A stretch of DNA of 64,000 nt, taken from positions 1,988,408-2,052,407 of the forward strand of contig CM026423.1 of NCBI GenBank assembly GCA_014871385.1, written 5' to 3'. Shown piece after piece: positions 1 to 14,763 of this stretch; within the stretch, counting starts at the first letter, position 1; every line of letters begins with the position of its first letter. Below the pieces are notes generated by a model that was given only the letters and a program-made list of their open reading frames with translations, was not told where the DNA came from and searched no databases. The translations under genes were made by a program, and so were the position numbers. This DNA is from Ceratodon purpureus (Eukaryota > Streptophyta > Bryopsida > Pseudoditrichales > Ditrichaceae).

Positions 1-371
1 AGATGAAACCTTTATTAATGGTTAGGGGGCATGGGAGGCAAATGGTTGGCCATCAGAATTTTGCCAATCAATAGATTACTAACTGTGTGTTTGGAGCAAC
101 ATATTAACATACACTAATATCTATGTATTGTGCATTTGTGAGTCAAACAATGTGACATGAATCCAAAGTTACTGAAGTCATAGTGTATATGGTGGACATT
201 TTATGGACAATGGATTGGCTTTGCACCACATGTGCCTTCTTAGACTTGCTAAGGATATGGCAATATTGAAGTCTCTCTATTCAGAGCGCTAACGACCTCA
301 TATGTAACCGGCCTACACGGTGACATCTCTAAAGAACATTCTTGAGTGAGTGTGGATTCTTGAATGCTAGA
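1..371. other. AT-rich intergenic, no gene seen
   Basis: Only short open frames are present and none looks protein-like. The stretch ends at the left terminus of the inverted-repeat element that starts at 372. Confidence 0.6.
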
Positions 372-1106
372 GGGGGAGAGCACAATAAAGTGGACCGCAA
401 AGTGCAACATGTGATCATTAGGAAGTGAATATGAAGTGTGCTGTTTTTCAAAGCTCAAAGTTGATTTTGAGCATTTTGGTGTAGTTTTTAAGCATTTTAG
501 TCACTTTCTAGGGTGTCATAAGTTATCTCACGCGTGTCTACATTAAGAGAACATATTCAATTGAAACTCAATTTGATCGCTAATTCTAATATATGAAGAT
601 GAACTTTTCCAAAGTCTTAATTTCTTCATTTGGTGCCATCTATTGTCTTTAGAGGATGTTTTTTCCAATTAAAAAAAACAATGTTTGTTAAAAAAAACTC
701 ACAAAAACACCGCAAAAGTGACCCTCTTAAAAAACATTCTTACGGTACTTCTAGAACCTAAACCAATTATTGAGTATATGAATTGACTATTTTAAAATAC
801 CTCTAAAACATATAGAGGGCACCATTCCTTCAAAAGTGATTTTTAGATAGTTTTTTCTTCTTTTCTAGCCACTTTTTCAAATGACTGCATTTACTTTGCT
901 TGGATTTGAAGCCTTTATACAATAACTTTAAAGTGTCTACTTTGCACAAAACTTTTCTAAGTTGTAGAATTACAAGTCGAGAATCTATATTTGCAAAAAA
1001 ATTAACTTCAATAACATCTTTCCATCATTTCTGTGCAATTTTTGCAAAAGGGCTGAACTAACAAATAGCTAAGCGCTTTTTTGGTCCACTTTATTGTGCT
1101 TCTCCG
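372..1106. mobile_element. Non-autonomous TIR element, copy 1
   Basis: The left end reads GGGGGAGAGCACAATAAAGT. The reverse complement of the right end (1081-1106) reads CGGAGAAGCACAATAAAGTG, so the termini are inverted repeats of about 25-30 bases. CTAG lies on both sides (367-370 and 1107-1110) and may be a 4-bp target duplication. A second copy lies at 49753-50441: the first ~330 bases align closely, the last ~200 more loosely, and the middles differ. There is no transposase frame, so this is a MITE or deletion derivative. The superfamily cannot be assigned by eye. A 4-bp duplication would be unusual among common plant families. Confidence 0.75.
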
Positions 1107-1110
1107 CTAG

Positions 1111-3173
1111 ACCATACTCCATGCCTACTTCAAAGTTATGGCGCAGATGGTGCAATCTTCTACTTTGGAATCAGATAAGTGAGGATGAACTAAAATTAGA
1201 AAGTGACATTGTGGTAAGATAATCGAGTTGTCAAAAACTCTAAACTTATCGTGGCTAAAAGCATTGTATTGACGTTTCAGTAGAAATGACAACTCCAAAC
1301 ATCGACACTATATTATGATCAAGTACATAATGCTACACAACATTAAATTTTTGACCCAAGTTTGAATATATTCAACCCTAGGCCGCACACAAGAACTAGT
1401 TGAAAATACAGAGGTGGATGAGAATTCATAATCCATCAATGCACACCTAAACCTTTGAATTTATAAAATCATTAAATTGCAATTATTAGTTAGTGTATAA
1501 ACCTATGCCATCTTATTTTTGAATTTGTACTGATTTAATAGATTATTTAAAAGCCATATTCATATAAATAGGTTATTACTTGGCATATAAAACATTATTT
1601 GGAATACAACAATACATTTAAAAATTAATCAGGTTGATTTAAAAAAGTATAAAATTTTGATACAAAATTAACCTATTTTATTATAGATTGGATTATTTTA
1701 AAGAATAAGATTAATATTTTGTAAATTATATTATCAAATAAATAATCGAATTATTTTCTTACACAAATTGGATTGTTGGGACAAAGATTAGTTTTTCATA
1801 TAAATTAGATAATTTTGATCATAATCGTATTATTTTGGTATATCTTACATTATTGACATAAATTATAATATTTTAACATAGCTCTAATTATTATGACATA
1901 AATTTGATTATTTTAAGAAAAAATATATTATTCTAAGACAAATTAGCTTATTAAGATACAAGGAGAAAAATTGAGACATGATTGGATTATCAAGATATAA
2001 ATTGGTTCATTGGAACATATACTAGTTCATGTTAGATTGGATTGGGGTATTTACAATTTCCATTTTATTTTTAATTAGCAAAATAGTTTTAGAAAAATTG
2101 AATTTTTGTCTAAAAAATCATTTGTTTATTGTCAAAAAATTTATCTATGTTGGCATATTTTATTTTAATTTTCATTCACATATTAAGCAAATTTTCATTC
2201 AATTATGATGACCTCATTAAAAATCTACATGAACTTTCTAAACATCACTTATTTGTATAGGTTGTATAATATACTTGGAAAAAAGTATATGTATGTATAT
2301 ACCATTAAATATACACACCTAAATAAAATGTTAAACATACATGAAACTTAAAATTTTAATAACAAATTAAATATTTAATAATTGAGACACTTGATAATTT
2401 AAAAAATATAAATCTAAACCTATATTTACATGAAAATACTTCAATTAAAAATACTTACCTGAAAATACTTCAATTTTGTGTATATACTTGTACTTGAAAC
2501 ATGTAATTAGTAGTCAATTACTATAATTGCAATATTGCGTAAATATTTTTTAAACAAAAATAAACTAGATTAAGGAATATAATAATAATTTGGATTATGG
2601 AAAATAGGGGAAGCATTTATTGTGATAAGAACAAGAGAAATTAGACAATTTTTGTATGCATGAAATAAAACTTCACTCAATGGTGGATGGAACGCAACTA
2701 TTGAATTTTGTAGTGTAGTTTTCAAGTGTGATGTGGAAAACCACAATTGAGAAATTTTCTTCTTTAAGTAGATTGAGTTGAGTCTTTTTCTCCCAGTTCA
2801 ATTGAGGCTCATCGTGTGGCCTTCAGTTGAAATCAATCTTAAATAGAAAGCACCTCAAATTTTAATTGAATGGTGTTGTGCATGTGCCTATGCCCCCCTT
2901 TTCCCCAATCCAAATGTCATTTGGACAATTAGAGGACACATCTACTAAGGCAACTATATGGTGTGTATGGAATAAGAATATAAAAAATTCCGTTCTTGTG
3001 TCCAATAGTTGATAATTTAACCCCTAAGATTTTTTAAATATTTGAAACCAAAAAACTCTATAATATCTATTTTCAAACTTATAAATGGAAAAAAAAAAAT
3101 TTAAAATCTTCTTATGCATCGCCAACCAAAAGATCTTGCTGATACTATAAAATATTATGTGTTAAAATTTTCA
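1111..3173. other. Very AT-rich intergenic
   Basis: No gene is visible. Much of 1500-2100 is made of short degenerate tracts around the words attattttgg/ggattatt, suggesting a worn tandem array. A lone left terminus of the TTAA-type elements (TTAA followed by CCCCTAAGATTTTTT) lies at 3017-3035 with no clear right-hand partner. It is probably a fragment, or an outer copy into which the element at 3178 inserted. Confidence 0.5.
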
Positions 3174-3177
3174 TTAA

Positions 3178-4003
3178 CCCCTAAAGTTGAAAGGCCTCAA
3201 AACTGCCAAAATCCCTCAAAATTAGTTACTTTCAATACGAGGTGCAAGTTTTTAAGCTTTGATGTATTTTGGAGGAAATAACAGTAGGATCTAGTACCTT
3301 ACTTGTACATGTGTATGTACCCCAAATATTAGATTCAAACTCCATACTGTTTGTGAGATCATAATGTTCTAAGTTGAAAGAATTTTTTTTCCCTTGTTGC
3401 AAAATGGGTTTCAAGTGTTTTGTGAGCCAAAAAAACCAATGTCTAAAACAAACTAGATGTGAGGCTCTTCAAATTCTTGTTCCTAGATGAATTAGTAGTA
3501 TTTCCATGGAATTGTTCCTTCATACGACCTGCAAAACCTAAAGAAATACTTGATTTTCACATAGAGGCATGCTAAAATTCAAATGCAAAGGCCGAACTAT
3601 GATAGTAAAAAAGGCATACGGAGAAATATTGGATTCAAAATCCGAGCAGTGAGATCATGCCTTCAAATTGTATTTATTTGTAGAAAAAAAAACTTGAAAA
3701 AAAATTAAAATCTCAATTTTTGGTGAATTTTTGAAGTTTTGTGATTTAATTAATTTTGGGCAGATTTTGAGCATAGACTGCAGTTTTGGGCAAATTTCAA
3801 CATGCCTGAATAGTATTTTCAAATTTTGACTGCGGATATCTTCTACAGTATGAGGAATTTTGAAGCATGAATAGTCTTGTTAAAAGATATGAAAACTTCC
3901 CATGCTGTGCCAAAGTTAGAGCCACATCGGGTAAAATTTGACTCATGGGGAGCTTGACCGAACCCTAAATCATACCAAAATTGTTGAGTTGATGCTGTAG
4001 GGG
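3178..4003 (-). mobile_element. TTAA-flanked MITE (piggyBac-like), copy A
   Basis: The element starts CCCCTAAAG and ends CTGTAGGGG, and a TTAA abuts each end (3174-3177, 4004-4007). It has no transposase frame. Read in reverse complement, its right ~200 bases match the left part of copy C at 25527 and copy D at 28309. All three share CATCAACTCAACA followed by a TGATTTARGGTYYGGTCARGCTCCC-like stretch. The TTAA target and C-rich terminus are the hallmarks of the piggyBac superfamily. Assignment rests on termini only. Confidence 0.7.
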
Positions 4004-4007
4004 TTAA

Positions 4008-7000
4008 ATTTGACAATTCATATAAAAGGATTATACAATTGGAATTAAGAAACATTATTTTTCTTTATCCAAATATTTTTCTATCATCAGTTTTTTATCA
4101 CAACAAAAAAGCAATCATAATAATTACTTGAACAAAAAATCTCAAAGGTAGTTGGAAGGTGTAATAACAATTTTGGAGCTTGCTTGTAAGTCGCCAATGA
4201 AGAAAAATGACTTAAAAGAGCATAATTTTTTTTCTAAAGGCCGAGTGAGAAATAATTTCTTACACAAAATTCTTGAAATTTCTACATCCACAATTTTTCC
4301 AAAAGCTTACATTTAAATTGACATTGTAAGAACCTATCAAAGATTTTAATTGTTTGTCAAATGGATAATAGTGCACAAGGAATTAAATTTAGAGTAAAAA
4401 TTTACTTCAAAAATTTGTTCAAATAAGAGCATTTTCAAAGAACACATCATTCTATTTAAAAGAATCTTTTAATACACATAGATTCAAAATTTGACAACAT
4501 TAAATTTAGAGGAATTTGAAAATCACATGAAATAGACACTGAAATTTCTTAATATGGATATTAGAATGCAAAATTAGATGTTATACAAACATACAAATGT
4601 ATAGAATTTGATATAGTGAATAGAATAAACAAACATTATATCCAAGCGGGCCCCTTGGGGATTCGAGTTCTTCTTCTTCTGGAATTTGATGAGTCTTAAC
4701 AATGTTTGGAGATTAAGTTATTTAACTCATCAAAATTTGAATATTTGGAGAGATCTACTTGTCTAAATGTTTGATGAGATTCATCAAATTTTATATATGT
4801 CAATCAAATGGCAATGCAAAGTCTAGTTTTGTCATGGTGTCTCTAAATCAATTTTTTTTGAATGAAAAAAATAAATTTTTGATTTTTTATACTCTTCCAA
4901 TTGTTGTAACTTCAAGTTCTAATTCCATGTATGTTTAAAGATTCATTTTTACACAATGTTGTGTAAAGCAAATATGCCCTTAAACTATTGATTCATTACT
5001 AAAGACAATCAATTTTATTGTTTAAGAGTTCCTTCACACCACATTTTTTCAAAGTGTAAATACATGAATATTAGCCTTTAGCCATGAATAATATAAGGCT
5101 CCAAAGATCAAATGTGAGATGTATAAATTAAACATTACTTTAAAATTCACTTAAAAATAATGTTTAGGTTTAAAGTTTGGAAAATAAATGTATGTGTTAA
5201 TAATCTATATACGAAGAAAATAGACATAGAAGGGGTCCTTTTAGCTAAGCCAAGTAGATGGAAACATTGCAAAAATTAAGAATCACAATTTATATAAAAA
5301 TTTTAATTTAAAAATATTTACATCTCTAGACAAGGATTCTATCTTGCAGATAATTGTGATCTATTCATAGAATTTAGTCAGTCACTTTTCCACCACTTAT
5401 GCATGTTCTTTCATCCACAGGAAAATGATTCAGATAACCTTCAAATTGAAAGAATTTTTTTAATTTCATAGGCAAAATAATGTATTTTGGATTACCCAAT
5501 AAAGTTTTTTTGCATTTATCTAAAGCAAATATATTAGCCCTAAATTTTTAAAAAGTAAATACCTTAATTCCTAAAATTAAGTTTTCCGAAATGGACTTTT
5601 GAAAATCTAAGCAACCTCTAATTATAGATTTTTTATTGTTCCTTTCTAAATTTATATTTATTTTAATATAAGAAGATAGTAGCTTTGTAATGACATAAAA
5701 AAATCAAACCAAACCTCTAAAAGAAGTTATGCTATCCAAAGTCATATTTTCACAAAGTCAAACATTTCAATTTTTTGCCACGCTTTCTTATTAGCATTTA
5801 GATTTAATCTTAAATTAGACATATCAACTCTAAATACTTGGATAAATCATAACCAAAAGAAGATCGATCAACTCTATTTGTAATTTTTATTTTATTTTCA
5901 ATTTGTTTTTTTGAAACCAATAGAAGAGTCTAGCGTGTCAAAATTATTCTATGTATCTTTTGGCTCAACATACTCATCTCATATTTAGATTTATTCAATT
6001 TTCTCATGTATGAGTTCAAATAAACAAGTAACAAAGGTCTTTAGTCAAAGTAATTTTCATATGATACATAATTGCATTCTTAATTTCATTTATAACCTAA
6101 ATATTGTTGATGATTTTAAAACAAAAATTGCTTTGGTTAATCTCATAATATTCTTTGGTAAATTAAACCATAGAATCTTACAACTAGCTTATTGAAATAT
6201 TCTTTTCCAAATTTTTAGAGTAAAATACAAAACCAATTGCAAGATCACTATGCTTGAAGTTCAAAAAACAAGTTCTTTTTAATCCCTCCAAAACCTAAAA
6301 TCTCACCTTAAATAATTTAAAAATTTAAAACTTTATAATTTCAGAACAAAGAACTTCACATTCTATGTAAAAAAACTTGAGAGTCTACACAAAAATTTTG
6401 AAAAGAAAAAACCTTGATTTCTATCTTTAAAAGATATGAGAATTAGAATATGGTATAGAGTGAAAGGAAAAACCAAATTGTTGATTAAATCCACATAAAA
6501 ATAGATAATGTCAACTCCAACGGTGAAAATAGTGTAGCAAGTAACCAAAAAGTAATTTAGTTTTCATATTTGGAGATTTGTTTAAATTGAATTCAAAATG
6601 AGCTTATAAAGTTATTTTTCATGATCCATATAGCATGACTTTCCTTATCTCTTACCTCACTTATAGAAATGCACTCACTAAAAGCTTCTAATATAATATG
6701 AATCTTAAAAATGATCATGTTTTTATTTATTTTAAAATTAAAAGATCACTTTTTTCTTGATTGTCTGCGTTGAGATTTAAAACCTTTATACTAAATATGA
6801 AAATCTTATGAAACAAAGTTTAATATTCACACAATGATCTAAAGAATCTATAAATAAAATTTCAAAACTCAACAATTATTTCTAACACTTAATACCTGCC
6901 AAAAAGAACCTATGACCACATTTTGGTTGCTGATGCATTTTGAGATTCAAATATTTGTGATCTTGAATTTACAAAAATATTTTTAATTTAATATTTTATA

Positions 7001-7657
7001 AATATACATCGTTGAACTAAAACATTACCTAGTCAATACAAAATATACTCAGATACATTTTAAATTTTCTAAACATTTATGTGTATATTTTTATAAAATG
7101 CGTATTTTAACATGCATATGTGTTTTTTTCTTAATTGTAAAGATTTCCAAATTAAATAAATTTAAATTTAAATTTTATGAATCCATAATACTATAATTTA
7201 CTTGGAAGCTAAAATTACTTAAATAAAGTTTTACAGAACCTAAAACGTTGAAGAGCTCAATGCTTCAAACGTAAAGACAACAAAACTGCAATTATGGAAA
7301 AATGATTATTTTTACTACAAGATCTTGATAACATGACCATACCCATGGATACTATGGATGTGTATAAAATTTGATTAATCAAAACAAAATTATGGTCGAA
7401 TTTGGACCAAAGTAAAATTAGATGTTTTAATAGTGGAATTGTTTGTCAGTAACGTATTGATGGTATTGATACTAAATCCTATTCAACATCATATCCTACA
7501 ACATAACTATTCATTATCAGTATGTTTAAATAGAAGTTGTGTATTAGCTAAAGCAGAAAATAAACAATAAAATATAGACAATAGGGTCAATATTGGTAAA
7601 TATAGTTTTTTTTTCTTCATATTTATTCTTCTTTATATACAGAGAGACTACCAGTTT
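4008..7657. other. AT-rich intergenic, no gene seen
   Basis: Long A/T runs and only short chance open frames, none with a recognisable domain. No clear terminal-repeat element was found in this stretch by reading. Confidence 0.55.
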
Positions 7658-8103
7658 CTATCCATTATAATCTATTTAAAAATGAATAAATTCAAGATAG
7701 ATCACTAAGAAAAAAAATATTCAAAATTTATAATAGAGTAGTGGACTTTAAAGATATACATATAATTTTTAAACATTATACTGCACAATTATGTAAAACA
7801 TAATGAAAACTATATTTAATTGAATAATACATTATTTATCATTATTTGCTTCAATAATGCAATGTCTTTTTTTAATTTTATTCAACAATGCATTGTCTTT
7901 CTTTACTTTATTCAATAAGGCACTGTCTTTTTTATTTTATTCAATAATGCAATGTCTTTCTTTAATTAATACAACAACGCACTATCTTTTGAAAGTTGCA
8001 TCAAATTTCAAACCAAGTCAGTGGAAAACCAAGTTTAGATGAACGTAAATTACAAGCCGTTATTAAATCAAAAATTATAACTTCATGAGTATTAAATCAA
8101 AAT
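7658..8103 (+). repeat. Left long inverted arm
   Basis: This arm of 446 bases contains four to five copies of a ~30-bp unit built on CAATGCATTGTCTTTCTTTA. The 10-bp palindrome CAATGCATTG sits in the unit, so each arm can fold locally as well as with its partner. The inner part (8010-8103) is ordinary sequence and is well conserved with the other arm. Confidence 0.75.
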
Positions 8104-8442
8104 GTCGTTTTAAGAGTATCATTTAACAAAAGAGACATAAAAATAAAATGTGTAATTTATGTTCAATTACACTTACTTTTCCACTAGAATGGTTAAAAGT
8201 CTCTTAGAAGTATTGAAAAACAATTAAATATTTAATAAAGTAGAGTAAGACTGTATAATACATTAGATGGTTCTAAACTACAGTTAAGTATTAATCATAC
8301 ATTGAAATTTCATGAATTTTTTTATTCTTCATGAAATCATTGTTTTTTATTATTTACACATCTATATAATTTATATTCTATAAGTAATACAAGAAAGCTT
8401 AAAGTGCTAAATATAAGGTTTGAATAGCAATAAAAATATTTG

Positions 8443-8532
8443 CATTGCATCCTTGTCTTACATTGTCTTCTAGTCTTGCATTGTTTTCCAGTCTTGCATT
8501 GCTTCCTTGTCTTGCATTGTTTTCTTGTTTTA
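8443..8532. repeat. 18-bp tandem repeat, five units
   Basis: Units begin at 8443, 8461, 8479, 8497 and 8515 with consensus CATTGYTTYCTTGTCTTG. A sixth unit is truncated at 8533. The word CATTG also forms the core of the arm repeats nearby, so the two arrays may be related. Confidence 0.85.
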
Positions 8533-8615
8533 CATTGTTCACCGTAAAATCTTTAGATATTTTGGATAATTGGTATTAATTGACTTTATTTTTACTGTCG
8601 AATCCAACAGAGCCT

Positions 8616-8813
8616 ATGAGAAGAACCAGGACATTGATGCGGTTGTTGGCCTTCATGGCATCGCATGTTAATCTCCCTTGCGTATATAATTATCCAGGTA
8701 TAGAATGTCACGATGATCCGGAAAGCGTCGCACATGTTCAATGGAATATGTTCAATCAGTATCCTTGCATCGACGTTGAACTTAACTTTGTTATCATCGA
8801 TGTACAGTTTTAG
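8616..8813 (+). pseudogene. Unrecognised small coding-like frame
   Basis: A 65-residue open frame from the ATG at 8616 begins MRRTRTLMRLLAFMASHVN and ends ELNFVIIDVQF. Base composition is much closer to coding than its AT-rich surroundings. I recognise no domain. It lies 21 bases upstream of the larger decayed frame at 8835 and inside the long-armed element, so it may be part of captured or element-borne cargo. It could be a genuine short gene, but nothing proves expression. Confidence 0.3.
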
Positions 8814-8834
8814 GAGAAAAGTAGCACATTAAAG

Positions 8835-9442
8835 ATGTCGTCCCGACAGAGAGCATGTCGGCGGCCACCCCGTCGTGTTCCTGTTGAACAATCCATAGCA
8901 AGGCGTCGGCGCCGACCTCCCAAAATATTGGAGGCCCCCGTCATGTAGGCTGAGATATTGGAATTGCTGCCACCTCTTCCACCTGATGTCTTGGAAATGA
9001 TAAGAAGAAGGTGAGACCTTCATGTGAATTGGGCTCGACGATCGGAATCTGATCGAGAGGAAGAGAATGAACATCAGAGGAGGCGCAGGGCTTGGTGGCA
9101 AGCAAACAATTGTATGCAAAAATAGTAACCATAATCTTTGAAATTGATATTTCTATTTTCGAGTTGGGTTTTAATCGCCGAATCGTACGGACCTTACTGT
9201 GCATATGTTTAGAGGGACGAATCGGGATAACTTGCGGGCAGCCGCTTAACTGCCCGAATATTGGTAGGCCAATAAGGATCCATTAACAGCGAGGCACCGA
9301 CGAGCGAGGGCGCGAAATTGCTATAATGATGTACGAGATGATGGATGGAGATCACGCTGGTGATGATTACGAGGTCTCCGCGGACGAGTACCATCCACGT
9401 AGCACTGAAATATCATTAGAGGAGAGCGATGTCAGTGTTTAA
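8835..9442 (+). pseudogene. Decayed coding-like region, Arg-rich then acidic
   Basis: From the ATG at 8835 the frame gives MSSRQRACRRPPRRVPVEQS and a run of arginines, then a stop at 8946. The same frame continues as LELLPPLPPDVLEMIRRR, a stop at 9012, then NWARRSESDREEENEHQ up to a stop at 9126. In another frame, 9092-9286 is open and, after one stop, continues as GREIAIMMYEMMDGDHAGDD and an acidic tail ending at 9442. Such long protein-like stretches broken by single stops in AT-poor sequence suggest one former gene with nonsense and frameshift damage, or one with short introns. Family unknown. Confidence 0.4.
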
Positions 9443-11608
9443 GCACGTAAGTGCTTTTTCGGTAACATATTGTAAAGTATGCTTCCATGGGAATTGTGAC
9501 CTTGTATTTCGAAGGAATATAAATTGCTATGGTAAGCAATAGAGTGAACACGGATATTAAGGTAAGCATACAAGTAAGGGAGATATTTGATTTTCAATTT
9601 TTAATCCAAAGACTTTGAAAATTGAAATACTAAATAAGTTGAAATTGTAAATTGTTTTTTTTTTTTTTTTTTTTTCTTAAAATACTGCAGTTTTTGTTAT
9701 AGTTTTTAACATTACATACTATCTTTACCATACTTTACCTTATTTAAAATTCTAAATAATAAGCCCACATTAGTGTTTGAAGCTTATTTTCATTCTTGAA
9801 TTCCTCATTTATACTCATTTATTCTATTTTAGTTTTCATGTCTTCATAATTTTCAACTTTTTTCATTTTTTTTAGAATCATTTATGAACAAACCTATTGT
9901 GGTGTTACAGTATTTACCATGTGCATATATATATATATAATTCAAAAAATGTTTTGTATAAAGAATATATTTTGATGTTATAATTTGGAGACTTCTAAGT
10001 GAAGAAAAGCAAATGCAATATTTTTAATTGACCAAAATCGTCAACTTTGAAGAAAACAATGATACATAATAGCTTTAAAGCTTTTAAAAGTTGCTTCTAT
10101 ACCTATATGAAGTGTAAAATTCTTTGAATCATAGTTAGATTAGTGGTCACCATTCATATTCTACATAATCTTGACCAAGGGATCAAAAGATCCATCTGTA
10201 ATGAGCTTTTAAATGTCCTTTCCAACCTGTATTTCATCATTTTTTCCATTCGATACACCCTTAGATAGAAATTCTATAATGCATTAATTCCATAGGTAGC
10301 AAAATAATGATTAATTCCTAAAGGACAATTCTTCATCATCTTAATAGTTTTAAAATATAAGAATAATTTGGTACTGCCAATTTGAGAAGAATGGAATTCA
10401 TTGAGAAAGTCTTGCTCACTATGGACTATTGAATAAATAAATGTTGGTCTTTATTGATTAATTTGCCAAAATATTTCCAAAACAGTTAATCAAACAAAAT
10501 AAATTTTTATATCTTACAACTAGTTCTCACACCTTTATAGAGTGAGTTTTCCTTAGAAAGTGTACCATATTTTTGCCTTTTGATTCTAAGATTTGTGAAT
10601 AGCATAGATTCAAACTAAATCAAGGATATTTATTTAATTTCATTGACTATCAATAGCTAATCATTGATGTCTTCTTTTTTAAATCCATTTTATTGTATGT
10701 GTTTTATACATTATCCAGTTTTTTTAATGTATGCATCTTTCATGCCTAGAGATTCAAATGTTAAGTCATTAATGTCCATGGATGGACACTAGGACTTGTG
10801 TAAGGGATGTACAATACATTCAAAAATGTAACTATATGCAAATTGAACTATTAATGATGATCTTTATATGAATAGATTCTAAAGACAAAAGTTTGCCTAC
10901 TTTATTAATAGATAAGGTAGAAGATCCACTTAAAATACTCTATATAAGGTGACAGACACATAAAATTTTGCAAAGTGTGAATAGATGAATTTTTATAAAT
11001 GACTAGATTTTATTTTAAAAAAACTTGATTGAAACCAACATGAATGCAAGATTCAAATTAAATCATATAAGAATAGGTGACATTCATACCATTAAAAAAC
11101 CTTCATTGTTGTATAAACATCGGATAATAAACATCTAGGTCTAGAAAGATGTCATTGACTACACAAACAACCTAAAGATAAGAATAAAATGATTGATAAA
11201 CTAGATGAATTTCTTTTATGGTTTTGATTGCATTCTCCTCTTTAAGACTCTACTTTCAAACTTAACAACATACTAAAATAACTACCATCTATAAAAATTA
11301 TATTTTATTAGATAAACAATATATATCAATTTATTTTATTTTATTTTTTAATAAATTGCTTCATTTCTAATTTGAATTTTAAGTAGCAACACTAAAAACC
11401 GCTATGTTTGAAACCATTTTTTTTTATTAAATGGCACAATTGGTGTGAAAAATGTACAAATGTTGGGCATCTATAAAGAATATTGACAAAATTAATTTCA
11501 AATTTTTTGAAGTGGTATTGAATTATCTTATAAAATTTTAAGGGCCTAAAAACAAAAGTTTTACTGATTGATAATTATAAGGCTATAACAACCATGTCCA
11601 AATGAATT
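9443..11608. other. AT-rich interior of the long-armed element
   Basis: No gene is seen. A long poly-T tract lies at about 9655-9675 and a short AT dinucleotide run at about 9926-9939. The other open frames here are short and low-complexity. Confidence 0.5.
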
Positions 11609-12300
11609 AGAAACCAAAGAATTGTCTTGATTTGAATCCTTTCAATATTACCACTTGTGATTATTGGTACTTTTGATTACTAATACATCTGGGCTCAATA
11701 GTTATCTTTAAGATGTATTGGTACTTTTACCTTATACATATAAAAAATTACAATCTTTGTTCAGGTAGGCCAACACAAAATATTGGACATTTGAATCTAT
11801 GTGTGTACAATTTTTTGGCGAAGACCAAAAACTAAGAAGAAAGTGTGTCAATTTGATTTACTTCGATGTTGTCATTATAGTATTTCTAATTATCAGTACA
11901 CCTATGCTCAACAAGTGGTCCTTCACAGTTACTGGTGTTCTCTTCTCAGACATATACATACTTCTACCTTACACGTACTATATGAGACTGCAGTCTTTGT
12001 CTTGGTCCAAGAAGACTGATTCAAAGTATTGCAAATTTGAATCTACATGCACACAAGATTGTTGCAATTTGATAAAAAGATCAGAAAATTGTGTTGATTT
12101 GAAATACCTCCAACCTGCCAGTGCTTGATTTATGGTACTCCCAATTATAATTAGTACACCTAGGCTCAAAAGTTGGCCTTTCAGAATCACTAAGGCCACC
12201 ACCTTCCACGTGTGTGAAATTGCAAGCTTTGTCCTGGTAGATTGATACAACGAATCGAATATTTAAGTCCATACGTGCAGAAAAATCATTGCTGCTAGTC
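11609..12300. repeat. Diverged ~230-bp tandem repeat, three units
   Basis: Three successive stretches of about 225-245 bases begin near 11609, 11820 and 12068. Each repeats the same landmarks in order: ATTGTSTTGATTTGAA, a TAGTACACCTRGGCTCAA-like word, TTACACGTAYTATATGAGA-like sequence, then CAATCTTTGTCCTGGTAG. Units are well diverged (indels and many substitutions). A 109-codon open frame crosses units 1-2, but it follows the repeat and looks incidental. Confidence 0.6.
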
Positions 12301-12552
12301 TTTGTCGTGGATAGAAATTACACAAAGTACTCAACAAACAAACACTTCATTCACGCCAACCCCCAAAAACAGTGTTGGAGTCCTATATTGAGGTGTACAA
12401 AATTGCCAAAGGCATAGATTTTGGGCCTACTACCATAATGTTGGTTTTAGGTGCAGTGACGGTTTTGAATACGTTCTTGAACTCTTCCCTAACTAGGCCA
12501 TGGCCATGGCAGCTCAGGCTTTGCCGAAGCTTGTGAGCTTGTGAGCTCTCTA

Positions 12553-12636
12553 TAGCTTGCTCAGGAGGAATTGTTTGGAGTAGCTTGTTGAGGAGGAATT
12601 GTTTGGAGTAGCTTGCTGAGGAGGAATTGTTTGGAG
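12553..12636. repeat. 28-bp tandem repeat, three units
   Basis: Units at 12553-12580, 12581-12608 and 12609-12636 share the core AGGAGGAATTGTTTGGAG preceded by TAGCTTGYTS. They are nearly identical, so this is a recent local expansion. Confidence 0.9.
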
Positions 12637-12896
12637 TATATGGACAGAAGGAGTTCGGATTGAAGGCTACGTTTGTCCACGTGAACAATCTTCATGCATT
12701 CTTCTTGCTAGTGATCGATCGTGAATGTCTTCATCTTTGTAGTCGCAGTAACCAAGTGGTATCTTAATATTTCTTAATAAAATAATGGAAAATATTATGA
12801 TATAATATAAAATAATAAAGGATAATGTGCCATTGAATAAAATATAAATCAAATTATTAATTTTAGTTTTCAGATTATTAATTTGAAAAAAAATAA

Positions 12897-14197
<1,301 letters not shown>

Positions 14198-14763
14198 GAT
14201 ATTTTAATTTGATACTCATGAAATTATAATTTTTGGTTTAATAACGGCTTGTAATTTACGTTCATCTAAACTTGGTTTTCCACTAACTTGGTTTGAAATT
14301 TGATGCAACTTACAAAAGATAGTGCATTGTTGTATTAATTAAAGAAAGACAGTGCATTATTGAATAAAGTAAAGAAAGACAATGCATTGTTGAATAAAAT
14401 AAAAAAAGACAGTGCATTATTGAAGCAAATAATGATAAATAATGTATTATTCAATAAAATATAGTTTTTATTATGTATTGTGGAATAAAGTAAAGAAAGA
14501 CAGTGCGTCGTTGAATAAAGTAAAAAAAGACAATGCATTGTTGAAGTAAAAAAAGATAGTGCATTATTGAAGCAAATAATGATAACCAATGTATTATTCA
14601 ATAAAATATAGTTTTCATTATGTTTTACATAATTGTGCAGTATAATGTTTAAAAATTATATGTATATCTTTAAAGTCCACTACTCTATTATAAGTTTTGA
14701 ATATTTTTTTTCTTAGTGATCTATCTTGAATTTATTCATTTTTAAATAGATTATTAAGGATAG
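14198..14763 (-). repeat. Right long inverted arm
   Basis: This is the inverted partner of 7658-8103, 566 bases long. The extra 120 bases come from an internal duplication: GCATTATTGAAGCAAATAAT with its downstream sequence occurs near 14412 and again near 14566. The same ~30-bp unit with CAATGCATTG is present in about six copies. Confidence 0.75.

Noticed and set aside
4650..4675. GGGGATTCGAGTTC word resembling a tRNA T-arm
   Set aside because: No acceptor stem, D-arm or anticodon arm can be drawn around it.
7857..8042. Open frame rich in Phe/Leu inside the left arm
   Set aside because: It is a translation of the CAATGCATTG tandem units and is mirrored in the inverted arm. No protein character.
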